Part shown: piece by piece, positions 45,660 through 57,590 of the stretch
Position numbering within the stretch: the first letter of the stretch is position 1
Layout of the letters: each line of letters starts with the position of its first letter
Made by a program: the position numbers and the translations under genes
The notes under the pieces: model-generated
Database searches by the model: none
Seen by the model: only the letters and a program-made list of their open reading frames with translations
What the model was told of the DNA's origin: nothing
Assembly (NCBI GenBank): GCA_003255065.1
Contig: QAOA01004174.1
Location: 277,378 to 341,377 of the forward strand
Length of the DNA: 64,000 nucleotides
Reading direction: 5' to 3'
DNA from: Cercis canadensis
Taxonomy: Eukaryota > Streptophyta > Magnoliopsida > Fabales > Fabaceae

Positions 45660-48600
45660 TAAGACCTTGCTCCTCTTGTTTCAGGAGATAATTTTAGGTA
45701 TTATGTTATTTTCATTAATCATTTCACTAGGTATTTTTGGTTGTACCTCTTTAAGCAAAAATCTTATGCATTTTTTACTTTTGTTCAATTTAAGAATTTA
45801 ATAGAAAATTACTTCAATTTCTATATCTCTTGTTTTCATTTTGATAATGGTGGTGAGTTTTTTAAATTAAAATCTTTTTTTGCTTTTAATGATATTTCTT
45901 TTACTACTTCTCCCCCTTACACCCTTCAATGTAATGACCTTGCAGAAGAAAGCAACATCATATTGTTGAAACTGGGCTTTCTTTGTTGTATCATGCATCT
46001 CTTCATTTTGGTCTTTTGCTTTTCAAATGACAAATTTTCTTATTAATAAGTTATCTACCCCAATATTAAAAATATCTTCCCCTTATCATCTTTTATTTAA
46101 AGAAATTCTCAATTATTCTAATTTAAAATCCTTTGATTATTTTTGCTATCCATGGTTATGTCCTTACTCACCCCAAAAATTTTACCCCCATTCTACCCCT
46201 TGTATTTTCTTATGTTACTCTACATTTCATCACACCTTTATTTGTTTTCACATTAAAAGTAACAAATAATATCATTCTAGACATGTAAAATTTGTATAAC
46301 ACATTTTTCCTTTTCCTTTTCTCATTGTTTCCACTCCTTCTCCAACTACCTCTCTTGACTTAGATAATATTCCTATCTCCTATCTTCATGTTAAATCTTC
46401 TTCCACTCATACGTCTCATCTTTCTTCTCAATATTTTCCTATTCTCCTTCATCACCTATACCCCTGGACCCACCAAATCAAAATTCAAATAATATCTTAC
46501 CTCCTTCAACTCAACCTCCCTCTCTTACTTCCATTTCTCCTACGTCTTCTTCATCTCCTATTTTCCTGGACCCACAAGTTACCAATTCAACAATACCTTT
46601 ACCTACTTTCCTTCCCTATCCCATGCGTCTCTTGCTTCATCATCTCCTTCAATTTTCCAAACTATCTTATCCACATCCCCTTTATCTTCTAATAATCCTA
46701 ACTCTTCTCGTATTTCCTCTTCTTCCAACTCTCTTCCTCTTTCAAATCTTCAAGCCTCATCTCCTCACAATAGTCAAATCGTACTACTTCCTCTCACATT
46801 ATCTGAAATTAATACTCAACTTATCTCTCCTTCCCATCCAGCTCCCCCTCCCCTATCCCTCACAAAATTATAATCTATCCTACAATAATATTTACAAACC
46901 AAAAAAAAAACCTTTTTCTCTTCATGTTACTAAACATATGGTTCCATCTAGCCTTGAACCTACTTGTTTATCTCAAGCTCTTAAGTCTATTGAATGGCGT
47001 GCAACCATGTCTATTGAGTATGGTGCATTGATCCGAAATGGGACTTAGACTTTATTCCTCCCCCTATTGATAAAAATGTCATTGGTTGTAAATGGATTTA
47101 TTGCATCAAACGCAAGCCCAATTGTGATATAAATTGACACAAGTCCCATCTTGTAGCCAAAGGGTATGCCCAGTGTCTTGGCTTAGATTATACAAAGACT
47201 TTCAGTCCAGTGGTAAAATCACAAACAATCAAAGTCGTCTTATATATTGTTCTACTACAATTAGCCATTACAACACATGGATGTGAACAATGCATTCCTC
47301 CAAGGCACCCTGCATGATACTGACTATATGATTCAACCCCCGGGNTGGTTGTAAATGGATTTATCGCATCAAACGCAAGCTCAATTGTGATATAAATTGA
47401 CACAAGTCCCATCTTGTAGCCAAAGGATATGCCCAGTGTCTTGGCTTAGATTATACAAAGACTTTCAGTCCAGTGGTAAAATCACAAACAATCAAAGTCG
47501 TCTTATATATTGTTCTACTACAATTAGCCATTACAACACATGGATGTGAACAATGCATTCCTCCAAGGCACCCTGCATGATACTGACTATATGATTCAAC
47601 CCCCGGGTCACACAGATTCCACTAATCCATCTTATGTTTGCAAGCTTCAAAAAGCTCTCTATGGGTTGAAGCAAGCCCCAAGAGCTTGGTGCAAGGAACT
47701 AGCTTAATTTCTTCTTTCATATGGGTTTCTGAATTCTCTTTCCGATGGCTATTTATCTATAACAAAGATGGAATCACTGCCTACTTTCTTATCTATGTAG
47801 ACGATCTACTTCTCACTGGGAATCATATGGTTTTTCTCTCATCTTTTGGCAAAGCCCTTCCTTCCAGATTCTCTTTGAAAGATCTCGGTATACCTTCTTG
47901 TTTTCTTGGAGTGGAGTTCATTCTCTAATCAGCATGTCTTTTTCTTTCTCAAAGCAAGTATATTTTGGATTTGCTTAAGAAAACCAAAATGGATGGTGCA
48001 AAAGGTGTCATTACCCCCTTGTCCACCTCGGTACCTTTGCTTCTTTATGATGGTTCTTCTCCTACGGATCCCAAAGAATATCACAATATTATTGATGCTC
48101 TTCAGTATCCCTCCTTAACTCGTCCGGATATTATTTTGCGGTAAACAAGCTCTCTCAATTTATACATAAACTCATTGTTATTCATCTCACTGCTCTCAAA
48201 TGCGTCTTACGCTATTTGAAGTCCACTCTTCATTTTGGTCTTCATCTCAAAGCTCACAATACATATCAACTATTTGCCTATTTTAATGTGGATTGGCTAG
48301 AAATCTCACTGACTGAACATCCACTTTTGCTCACTTAATTTTTATGGGTCCGAATGCATTATCTTGGTCTTCCAGAAAACAATGAGGTGTGGGTCATTCT
48401 AGTACTGAGGCCGAATATATGTCAGTTGCAAACACAACTTCTGAATTGCAATAGCTTATAAATTTGTTAAAGGAGCTTGGTGTTTCTCTAGCTGAACCGC
48501 TTACCATTTACTGTGACAACATCGAAGTTACCTACTTATGTGCTAATCTTGTCTTCCACTCCCGCATGAAACATCTTGCCTTAGACTTTCACTTTATAAG

Positions 48601-48881
48601 AGAATGGGTGCAAGCTAAACAACTAAAGGTCTTTCATGTTTCTACCAAAGACCAGTTCACTAATACTCTCACCAAAGCTCTGCCCACATCAATTTTCTGC
48701 ACCCTTAGGACTAAGATTGGCATTGTTATGGATCCATCATCTTGTGGGGGCATGATGAAGCATGCACCGCATCCTAGTAAATCTAGGGTATGTTATTATT
48801 TGTTTGTTACACGTTTCAGTTTGTTATTATTTGTTAGTTCAGAGTTTGTTATACGTTCAGGTTTCAAATACTTGGCAATTT
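45660..48881 (+). mobile_element. Ty1/copia retrotransposon fossil (integrase, RT, RNase H)
   Basis: In order on the plus strand: integrase core (FDNGGEFFKLKSFFAFNDI near 45840), reverse transcriptase ([44 protein letters not shown], 47090-47690; [13 protein letters not shown] near 47800) and RNase H (STEAEYMSVANT, YCDNIEVTYLCANLVFHSRM, 48400-48560). A polypurine-like GTGGGGGCATGATG lies near 48746. It is broken in many places and old. The 5' LTR and gag were not found. Sequence after 48770 may be the start of the 3' LTR, into which MULE-D appears to be inserted. One assembly duplication lies within it. Confidence 0.85.
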
Positions 48882-49360
48882 GACCGAAATAATATCATTG
48901 GACAAACTATTTACCTAAATGGTGCACATTTGAAACTATTTACCTAAAATTGGCACTTTTGATTTTTTTAATAATATCTGAATTTTACTTAATTACGCTT
49001 TTCAATGTGAAAATCGTGTATCAATTGAACACGGTTTAGAATAATTTCAGCCAAAATGTGATCATTGTTAATTGAAAATTCTTGTCAAATCAATCACGTT
49101 TTTCCCTAGTTGAGTTGTCATTCAAGTTACGATTTTCCCTTCCTTGGAGTCACGGTTTTGTCTTATTTTAAGTTACGTTTTTGGCCATTTTAAGTCACGT
49201 TTTCATGCTATTTGGAGTCACGTTCTTGTCTTGTTTTGGGTCATGATTTTGGAGGTATGTGAGTCACGGTTTTGGAGTTTAATGGTCACAATTTTCCTCC
49301 TTTTTTGCTAACGATTTTCCTTGTATTTTGGTCACACTTTTGGTCATGGTTTTCCTTAAA
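48882..49360. repeat. Left TIR of MULE-D with GTCACG array
   Basis: The outer about 240 bp are AT-rich and match the right end in inverse. The inner part (49105-49360) is an array of GTCACGTTTT/GTCACGGTTTT words about every 20-25 bp, the mirror of CGTGAC words at the right. Confidence 0.8.
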
Positions 49361-50274
49361 CCTTGACTCCCCCCTCCCCCTTTCGAATGACCTTCTTCTT
49401 CCTCCATTTCCCTTTCTTCCCCTCACTTTCACCTCCTCCCCTCACCGCCGGCCCCATTTCTCCTTTCTTTCTCCTTCACGGTTTTGCTTGTTGTGGTGCC
49501 ATTTTTATTGAACTTCAAAACGTGTTTGAGATTTTGTGGTCTCATTATTAGTCTTGAACTGTTTCTTCTGAGTTTAAAATGACACAAAATCATTATATAT
49601 TGCTAGGTCCTATAGATGCTATTGTGTTGACTAAGCAAGGATATCACATTTCAACAGAGACGTCGAACAATGAAGTAAACATTATTATTTACTTCAAATT
49701 ATACTTACTATAACAAAACTTGTGTTAATTGCTCAGTTTGTTAACTTATTTGAATTATGTCTAATATGTTAATTTTGTCTTACTTGCTTAGTTAGTTTAT
49801 TTTTTGGAATTATGATTAGTATGTATATATACTATCACTATATTTTATGTACTTAGTAGTATTAATATTTATTGAAATTTTGTTTTGTCTGTTGATTTTG
49901 CCTTAATTGGTCAGTGTGTTTATTTATTTGGATTATGCTTAGTGTATTAATTTATTTGAATTCTAGTTAGTTTGTTGATTTTGCTAAGGCAAGTCCCTAA
50001 ATATTTGCTGTTTTGGAAACTTACTTCATAAATGTGATAGTTTGCAAATTATTGCCATGAATAAGAAACCCTATTTATTTTTATATTGAATGTCGAATTT
50101 GTAAGGAGGATGCCGAATTTTACCTGAAAAATCACTTGAGTGTCGAATTTTCATATTTTTTTTAAAGAACGTCTGTCCAATTGTTGTCATAACAATGTCA
50201 AATTTCTAAAGAAAAATGTGTGGAGTGGCCAAACCCTAAATTTTTTTTTTATATTGTGTGTTGATCTTGCATGG

Positions 50275-51180
50275 GGGAGTGATTGGGAAGCCGCATTTTG
50301 CAAGCTGTATTATTTTTTAAAAGATTGCGAGATCGAACAAAAGTTTCAATCATGATGATGACTATGCAATGTTTGGTAGAACTTGAAAAGCCGCTAATAT
50401 CTGCTACTCACTTGATCTGGTCTGTAGTCGTAACCCAAAATTTGATGCTACTTTACGATGTCGAGCACTGGCAAGAGTAACAATAATAACAGTAAATACT
50501 TGAACTAATAGGTGCTTCAATTCCAGTAAAAAGGTTTTGAACTCTAATGCTGTATTTGGCAAATTTCAGGTTCATTGATAAGAATATATTTTTAACAGAT
50601 ATTTCATCCTTGATGTTATACTTATATTTTAATATATCTACATAAAAAAAAAAAAACAAGTTAAAAGCCATTGGTGTGAAAGTTGATCCCAAGGATGTTG
50701 GGCCTAGACGTCTGTCATCTTATAAATTACATCTTATAAATTACATACATTTTGAATGTAAGTAATCAGGTGCAACGCCCAAGGTCGGTTTCGAAATAAC
50801 TAACCTTAGTCAACTGTTAGTAAAACATCATTGAGATCAATTTTCACACCAATGGCTTTCTCATCATTTTTGTATGCTCACATACCAGTTAGGGTGTTAG
50901 ATTTCAAGACTTTTTTTTATTGAAATTGAAACACCTATGGGTCCAAGTATTTACTGTTATTACTGCTAATATTGCCAGAACCCTCAATCGTAAAACAACA
51001 TTTGCCTCTTGGGTTACGACTTTAGACCTGAGCAAGTAACTAGCAGATATTAGCAACTTTTTCAGGTTCTATCAAACCTTGCATAGTCATCACCGTGAAC
51101 GAAGCTTTTGTTGGCTCCCGCAATATTTTTGAAAATAATACAACTTGCAAAATGTAATTTAGGGTTTTGAGTTAAGGTCG
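50275..51180. repeat. Foldback of about 900 bp inside PMD-D intron 1
   Basis: The left arm (about 50275-50695) and right arm (about 50825-51175) pair in inverse: AGCCATTGGTGTGAAAGTTG (50667) with its inverse near 50838-50860, and CAAGTATTTACTGTTATTA near 50945 with the inverse of TAACAGTAAATACTTGAAC near 50485. It looks like a foldback MITE. A second partial copy (51233-51758) is an assembly duplicate. Confidence 0.7.
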
Positions 51181-51758
51181 GGGTTTTGCAATATTAGTTT
51201 NATAATTCAGGGACTAAAAAGGGGTTTTACTCAAAAAAAAAACAAGTTAAAAGCTATTGGTGTGAAAGTTGATCCCAAGGATGTTGGGCCTAGACGTCTG
51301 TCATCTTATAAATTACATACATTTTGAATGTAAGTAATCAGGTGCAACGCCCAAGGTCGGTTTCGAAATAACTAACCTTAGTCAACTGTTAGTAAAACAT
51401 CATTGAGATCAATTTTCACACCAATGGCTTTCTCATCAGTTTTGTATGCTCACATACCAATTAGGGTGTTAGATTTCAAGACTTTTTTTTATTGAAATTG
51501 AAACACCTATGGGTCCAAGTATTTACTCTTATTACTGCTAATATTGCCAGAACCCTCAATCGTAAAACAACATTTGCCTCTTGGGTTACCAAGTAACTAG
51601 CAGATATTAGCAACTTTTTCAGGTTCTATCAAACCTTGCATAGTCATCACCGTGAACGAAGCTTTTGTTGGCTCCTGCAGTATTTTTGAAAATAATACAA
51701 CTTGCAAAATGTAATTTAGGGTTTTGAGTTAAGGTCGGGGTTTTGCAATATTAGTTTG
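50650..51758. repeat. About 530-bp direct duplication around N 51201 (assembly seam)
   Basis: 50650-51200 and 51233-51758 match with scattered differences, including an 18-bp repeat difference and a missing 15-bp block. This suggests two haplotypes placed in tandem. The second copy is preceded by a short TE end (51202-51231). Confidence 0.75.
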
Positions 51759-52470
51759 TGATTTAGGGAGTCAGGTTGGTGTTTAGGGTTTTGGGTTTAT
51801 ATAAGTTGAATAGGAATTGTAATTTGGGGTTTTGAGTTAAGGTATGGAGTTTAAGGTTTTAAAATGTGTTCTAGTGTTCGGATAACTTATTTTATGACTA
51901 TGGTTTATGGTTTCGAGTTGAAGGTTTAGGGTTTGACACTGGGGTATATGGTTAGGGGTTTAAGGTTGGAGCTTTTGAGTTTGGGAATGGGGATTTGATT
52001 TTTGGTTTGTGATTTAGGGTGTAGGGTTGGTATTAAGGTTTTTGCATGAGGTATGTGATTTAAGGGGTCAAGTTAGGGTTTAAGGTTTTAGAATGGAAAA
52101 TATCATTGGGTTTTGAGTTAGGGTTTTGAGTTTTAGTCTTGGGGATCAGAGTTTAGGGTTACAAAAATGATTAAGGGTTTCAGTAGCTTATTTTAGTGTG
52201 ACGGTTTGGGATTTCAAGTTTAAGGTTTAGGATTTGACAATGGGGTATGGGGTTAAGTTTGAGGTTTTGTGATTCGAAATGTGGTTTTGGATTTGGGGCT
52301 TCAAGTTGGAGTTTAGGGTTTCAAAATGTGGCTAAAGGTTTGGGGGTCGGGGACGGGGTTTAGGGTATCGAGTTTGGATTTAAGATTTTATGTTTTAGGT
52401 TATGGGGGTTGGGGATATGGTTTGGGTTTGAGGTATAGGATATAGGGTTTAGGGTTCAGTGTTTATAGTT
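51715..52470 (+). repeat. Degenerate TTTAGGG-like repeat tract
   Basis: Dozens of GGTTTAGGG, GGGTTTTGAG, TTTAGGGTT and similar words run for about 750 bp on the plus strand, without a strict 7-bp period. They resemble worn plant telomere-type repeat. The tract lies in PMD-D intron 1. Confidence 0.65.
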
Positions 52471-55159
52471 GTAAAATTTTGAATTATGATTTATATATTT
52501 GTTTAATTTTTGCTTAGTTTGGGTATTTGTTAAATTTTTGCTTTATTTGTTAATCTGTTAACATGATTATTGCAGGTGGAGAGACTTATAAAATCACGTA
52601 ACCATATAGTTGAGCCACCGGATGATGATAGATTGATGCCCTATATTAGGCAAGCAGATTTTTGAGGGGCTGCATCAGTAACCCCTCTAAAAGTGAATAG
52701 GGAGTTTTTGTCTGCCTTGATTGAACGATGGCGACCAGAAACACACACATTCCACATGACAGGAGGGGAGTGCACAGTTACTTTACAAGATGTTGAGATT
52801 TTATTGGGACTTCCTGTTGATGGCTGGCAGGAGTTACTTGGTGCTATGCCAGATGAGGATGCTTTGTATGGTGACAGAGTAAGGATGACTTGGTTGCAAG
52901 ACACATTTGCTGTACTACCAGACGATGCTACCGAGTTGGAGATACAACATCATGCGAGAGCAAATATATTGCAGATGCTTGGAGGATTGTTGCTCCTTGA
53001 CGCCACCGGTAACTATGTGCACCTTATGTACCTAAAGTTGTTGGAGGATTAGGATGTTGCAGGTCGTATGAGCTGGGGATTTGCAGTCTTGGCGAACCTT
53101 TATAGGTCCCTCTGCAGGGTGTCTCTTGGCCGCATAGTGGAGTTTGCAGGCAGTGCGTTCTTGCTTGAGGTGTGGGCTTATGAAAGATTTCCCAATCTTT
53201 CTCATATTCCTCCGCGGCAGGGTAAAAGAGCCCCCAGACCACTTGCATGCAGGTTTGTGGTTTAACTATTTTGTTATTTGTATATGTGCAGAACAAATTA
53301 CAATGTGTATATGTAAATTAAGTTGTCACGTAATTCATGTCGATAATTTGTTAATTTAAATGAATATATTATGTGGAAACACCCGCTCAATTATAGAGGC
53401 ATGGATGTGCAAAATAGTTTAGCAAGGTATCGGCAATCTTTTGATCGTCTTAATGTTGATGATGTAAGATAAGTCACTATTACTAGTTGTTACAACTGAT
53501 GTAATGCACTTTTATATCTTTAACTTAAGTTTTGATTTTTATTTTTTTTGTGTTTTTTTGTAATTCATAGATTATGTGGCAACCTTATCACGGAGCGCAG
53601 CTACCACCTTACTATCAGGCTGGACGTGACATATGGGCAGCGCGGGTCCCGTTGTGCTTTAGCGTGGTTGAGATGCACTACCCGGACAGAGTTATATGCC
53701 AGTTCGGAGGTTGCTAGGGCATACCCGTTGCCCCGGAACCGTATTCCTCGCGATTATAGAGAATTACCTTGAGAGGAAACCAGGATCGAGTTTGGACGCA
53801 ATACCATAAGGCGTATTGCGACGCAATAACGTTGTGCCGTGTCTGGGGATATGGGAGTCACACCAGATTTCATGTCTTGGTATCTCCGGATCACGCGTAG
53901 GTGGATGAGTCTGAGTAACCTCATGCCTGGTGACTAGGTCAGTTGCATGTCTATATAACGTATATACTGTGCTTGATTTTGAAATGAACATTAAGTTTAG
54001 ATGATATATTATGTACAGGCCGAGATGTCTCCTCCCCAGCCGAATGCTCCGGTCCCATAGCAAGCTCCTCCTGTTCAGCCTCAGGCGGAGTAGTTTGCTG
54101 TTTCACAACCTATATATCAGCATCAGCATCAATAGTAGCACGAGGGCGTATCCTTCCAGTCGCCCCCAGTTTTTCAGCATAGCTCTTAGTTTCAGGGGAT
54201 GCCCGGGTTTCAGCAACCTTACCAGTCAACACAGCCTTTTCAACCAAGCCAACAATTTCAAGGAGGAGCATTTATCACACCTCCACATTGGACCGCAGAT
54301 CAGTATTCTTCATTTCAGGGTGATATAACCCAAGTGTTTGCTAAGTACGGGTTAATTGGTCCTAGTTGGAGAACACAGTTTACTCAGTGGGCCTCAATGG
54401 GGCAGACTCAGGGTTATCACATGGGTCAGGAGCAGGCTCAAAGGGATTGTATGATACATGCTAGGCTATGACATATCATCAACGTGAGGACATGGCACAT
54501 TTTGTTGATCACCGTAGGCTACCAGAGGTGCCAACTGATATGGTGGGCCATCGCGTCGGAGCCCGGTATTACGCCCTATGTCAAAGGACCGTTCTCAGTC
54601 TCGTGGGGCTGAGGCCAGTTCGTCCGGAGTTGCATGCAGTGTGGAAAGGCCTTCACCTCAGCATAACATGTTTAGCGCTAACATTAGTCTTCCCCAATCA
54701 GCACTTGGTGTAGATCTTGATATTGATCTAGACCTGACGATTGGGACATCACATGCTGATTTGGGTGACGTGTATGCCGAACCTTTGGCTACCCCCATTG
54801 GGAGTCCTCATATTGATCGAGGAAACATGGGTGCTGATCATGTCGGATTGAGGTTAGATGACATATATGATTACCTTTTTAAGGACGTGTATAATGAACC
54901 TCCGCAGCCGATGCCTATTCCAGCTCCTTAACTTGGGGGTCAACGAGGACGATCGAGGAGTGACAAACAGCCCAGGACGTGCTTCACTGGTAGTAGATTT
55001 GAGAACATGTAGTTACCCTTCTACTTTTAATATTGTAATATGTAATATGTGTGTACACTGGCTTATTTTAATAGAATGTTCATGTCATTTGTAAAACAAT
55101 ACAAGTAAAAGCACTTAAGATTACAATAAGTAATGTGTCAAATGTAAAAAATATGGTTA

Positions 55160-56107
55160 CTAAGGACCAACTTGAACATTATAAATTAAGTCTAAATTGA
55201 AATGATGATAATTTTGATGACATACGAGCGTAACGACATCTTTCCAAAGCACCCAATTACCTCCAGTAAATCCATTACAACGAGTTGTTATCATGTTATT
55301 GAAACCGATGGATTGTCCGATGCGGGTTTGCAAATAGTCGTTACCCTCGTGACGTGTCTCTGTCAAGATTAAGACACTGATTCCATGTTTAGTACATAGG
55401 ATGCGTGCAATGTGCTGGAAGTCTGGATGTGTCACACCTTTACAATTCCATATTGCGATGATGGTATTGACGTGTGCCGGATAAAATCCGTGACGTCGTG
55501 GATCAATTGGTAATGGCTCCAGAGACAAATAATACCATAGCATGTCATTGAAATGTATCGCAGTGGGTATATAAGTCAGTGTTTGATGCATCTCTTGTGC
55601 GACTCCATGTTGTCGAACAATGTTGAGGTGAGGTTTCTATGCAGGAATAAGAAAAGAGTTGCTACTATTTGTCAAGTCATAACGCCAATGATGCATATAT
55701 ACCCTCTAGTCATGCAATGCTTGTATGTATTTATCGTCCCTTCCAATTTCTATCAATGGTGGTCGCTCGAGATATGGGTACTCAACAGGAACCCCCAATG
55801 TACTCCAATTAGGTATGTCCATGTCCAGAACAATATATGGGGGTAATAATCTCAAAATTTCTGACTCCTCAACTGAATTCCAAGCTCTTGTGTAAAGATC
55901 ATTCCTGTATAGTGTCATAGATTTCCATAACAATTGTAAATTTCGAGGATAATTCGATATGGTTGTTGAATTTGATTGTATGTGTCGGAGTTCTTCATCA
56001 GAGATTTTGTGGAACAACCCGTCAGACGACGTATATCCTCATGCATATATGTTATTGTCTTCAAACCATGATGGATCCATCTGAAGCTCTTCCGGTGGAA
56101 ACGACAT
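55160..56107 (-). pseudogene. MULE-D accessory gene 1: unknown N-terminus fused to truncated LINE-type endonuclease
   Basis: One frame of 316 codons starts MSFPPEELQMDPSWFEDNN and is interrupted by three stops (near 56040, 55708 and 55650). Residues 1 to about 215 resemble nothing I know. The last about 95 residues read IIAIWNCKGVTHPDFQHIAR then GISVLILTETRHEGNDYL and CNGFTGGNWVLWKDVV, which is the start of a plant L1-type apurinic endonuclease (WNCRG, LTET and SGGxWLLW signatures). The stop at 55160 comes before the catalytic Asp-His part, so it would not be a full nuclease. It sits between the PMD 3' end and the transposase 3' end. It may be a chance LINE capture or a kept fusion. Confidence 0.6.
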
Positions 56108-56289
56108 TTATATGTTGTTTATATAATATAATATAAATAATTATTTAGTGTTAGACAATATATGAGTATTAAACAATACAAATATATTAATTTATCGCAA
56201 CAGCCTATGTTAAAAACATGAATGAGATTCTACAATTTTGCCAATCAAACCGTTAGTAACATTTTTATACATTACACACTTGCGTAAGT

Positions 56290-56691
56290 CTAATCGTCAT
56301 CAGTGGCGTAGTCTGGACTATTTAGTACATACTCAATTTCTGTGCGTGATAATTGACAATTCATTGCGGCTACCTGTTCTCTAGCTAGTTTCAGCAAATA
56401 ATACCGGCATCTACGAATGAACATGCGATTGTTCTCCTTCCTAATTGCCAAAATAGCCGCCTTATAGTCATCTCGATTTCTCCGAACCATTCTTAAGGAC
56501 CATCTGTACAAAGGGGGAGCACCAAGAGAGTGTAATTGGAGTGCCAAATCTTCAGCTTCATCAGTTCGATGTACCCACTCACGACGTAAGTTAGCGTATT
56601 ACTCCCTTCGATCAAAGTGTATTTCGTTCTCGTAATCATCATTAAATCTTGATAACAACCAAACACCAGATCTGCGACGTCTCTTAGACAT
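56290..56691 (-). pseudogene. MULE-D accessory gene 2: small basic protein with acidic tail
   Basis: A 133-codon frame starts MSKRRRRSGVWLLSRFNDD and ends with NSPDYATDDD. One TAA interrupts it near 56600. The middle is Arg-rich and helical (RMVRRNRDDYKAAILAIRKE then NNRMFIRRCRYYLLKLAREQ). The family is not recognised, but accessory gene 3 shares its layout. A basic N-terminus could be a nuclear signal. It lies about 180 bp upstream of accessory gene 1 on the same strand. Confidence 0.5.
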
Positions 56692-56929
56692 AATGTGTCA
56701 CCCTAATGTTTCAGAAACATTAATCACTTACATAATGCATAACAATTTACAACGACAATCAAGAATAGTTTAAATATTAGGAAAAAAAATACCCTGGCAT
56801 GAGGGTTTTAGGTTTGAGCATTTGGGTTTAGGGTTTGAGTTATGTAATACATGGTTTTTTGTCTAGGTTTAAGAGCATTAAAACACTACAAATTAAGCCT
56901 CTATATGTATGGTTCACATTGTAGGGTGA

Positions 56930-57364
56930 TTATTCTTCATCAAACATGTCAATATCTGACAAACATTCTAGTTCTTTGATCAAGCGAGCCCACATAATAG
57001 CACGTCCCCTGTCACCCTTGCTAAGCGCATCTCTCAAACTTCGTTCACAATCATCTCGATGCAGTCTTATTGCTATACGATTATTCTCCTCTCTTATGCG
57101 ATACAAAGCAGATTACAACTCTGTCATATTTTTTCTTGGCATTTGTATTGCCAAAGATCTTGGTGCGCGGACGCTTTGGATTGTTGCCAATTCACGTAAA
57201 TTCCTGCACTGAACTTCCCTACGCTCCCATTCCATTAACATTATATTATGTACTTGGGGAGAATCATGCAATGTTGGGTTTAATGGATATCGAAAGTCAT
57301 CATCTAACCTCTACGAACACTCACACAATCGGAAAATATCACCGGGTGTATAGTGTAACACCAT
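56930..57364 (-). pseudogene. MULE-D accessory gene 3: paralogue of accessory gene 2
   Basis: A 145-codon frame from MVLHYTPGDIFRLCECS to DIDMFDEE with two internal stops. It shares with accessory gene 2 an EW..R start of the core, a RKN..... A segment, the exact pattern IR-x-ENNR-x2-IR-x2-R, and an acidic end. Both lie in the same orientation, about 240 bp apart, so a tandem duplication is likely. Function unknown. Confidence 0.5.
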
Positions 57365-57590
57365 TATAAAAACTTGTTCTCCGTCATTATCATAACAACA
57401 CTTAGCTATAAACATTCATATGAGATCAATATAAATAACGATTAACAAGTAGAGATAAAATAATAGTTGAATTTTGAGAATGTAGAATAACTTAATCATT
57501 ATGAATTCTTAACTTTCAATAAGGCTATAAAATACAACAACAGTAAAAGGAATTATCGCCCATCAATATTACTAACTTATATAGTCTTAA

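Larger units (their letters stand above)
49579..54931 (+). pseudogene. MULE-D plant mobile domain gene, decayed
   Basis: Exon 1 (49579-49674) begins MTQNHYILLGPIDAIVLTKQ. A 2.9 kb intron follows, then exon 2 (52576-53252) with ERWRPETHTFHMTGGECTVT and LQDVEILLGLPVDGWQELLG, exon 3 (about 53371-53466), exon 4 (about 53571-53937, MWQPYHGAQLPPYYQAGRD) and a Gln/Pro-rich last exon from 54020. Compared with PMD-B, the loop after LPVDG is deleted. Stops lie near 52662 and 53050, exon 3 lacks an AG acceptor at the expected place, exon 4 has a stop and frame loss near 53716, and the Gln-rich tail has many TAG/TAA codons. Ancestrally a nuclear PMD protein; this copy is dead. Confidence 0.85.

Noticed and set aside
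49272-49551. Phe/Pro/Leu-rich frames near the PMD-D leader
   Set aside because: They come from the CT-rich leader before the PMD-D start; composition alone explains them.
51715-52470. True telomere or chromosome end
   Set aside because: The repeat is degenerate and lies within an intron, with transposon sequence on both sides.
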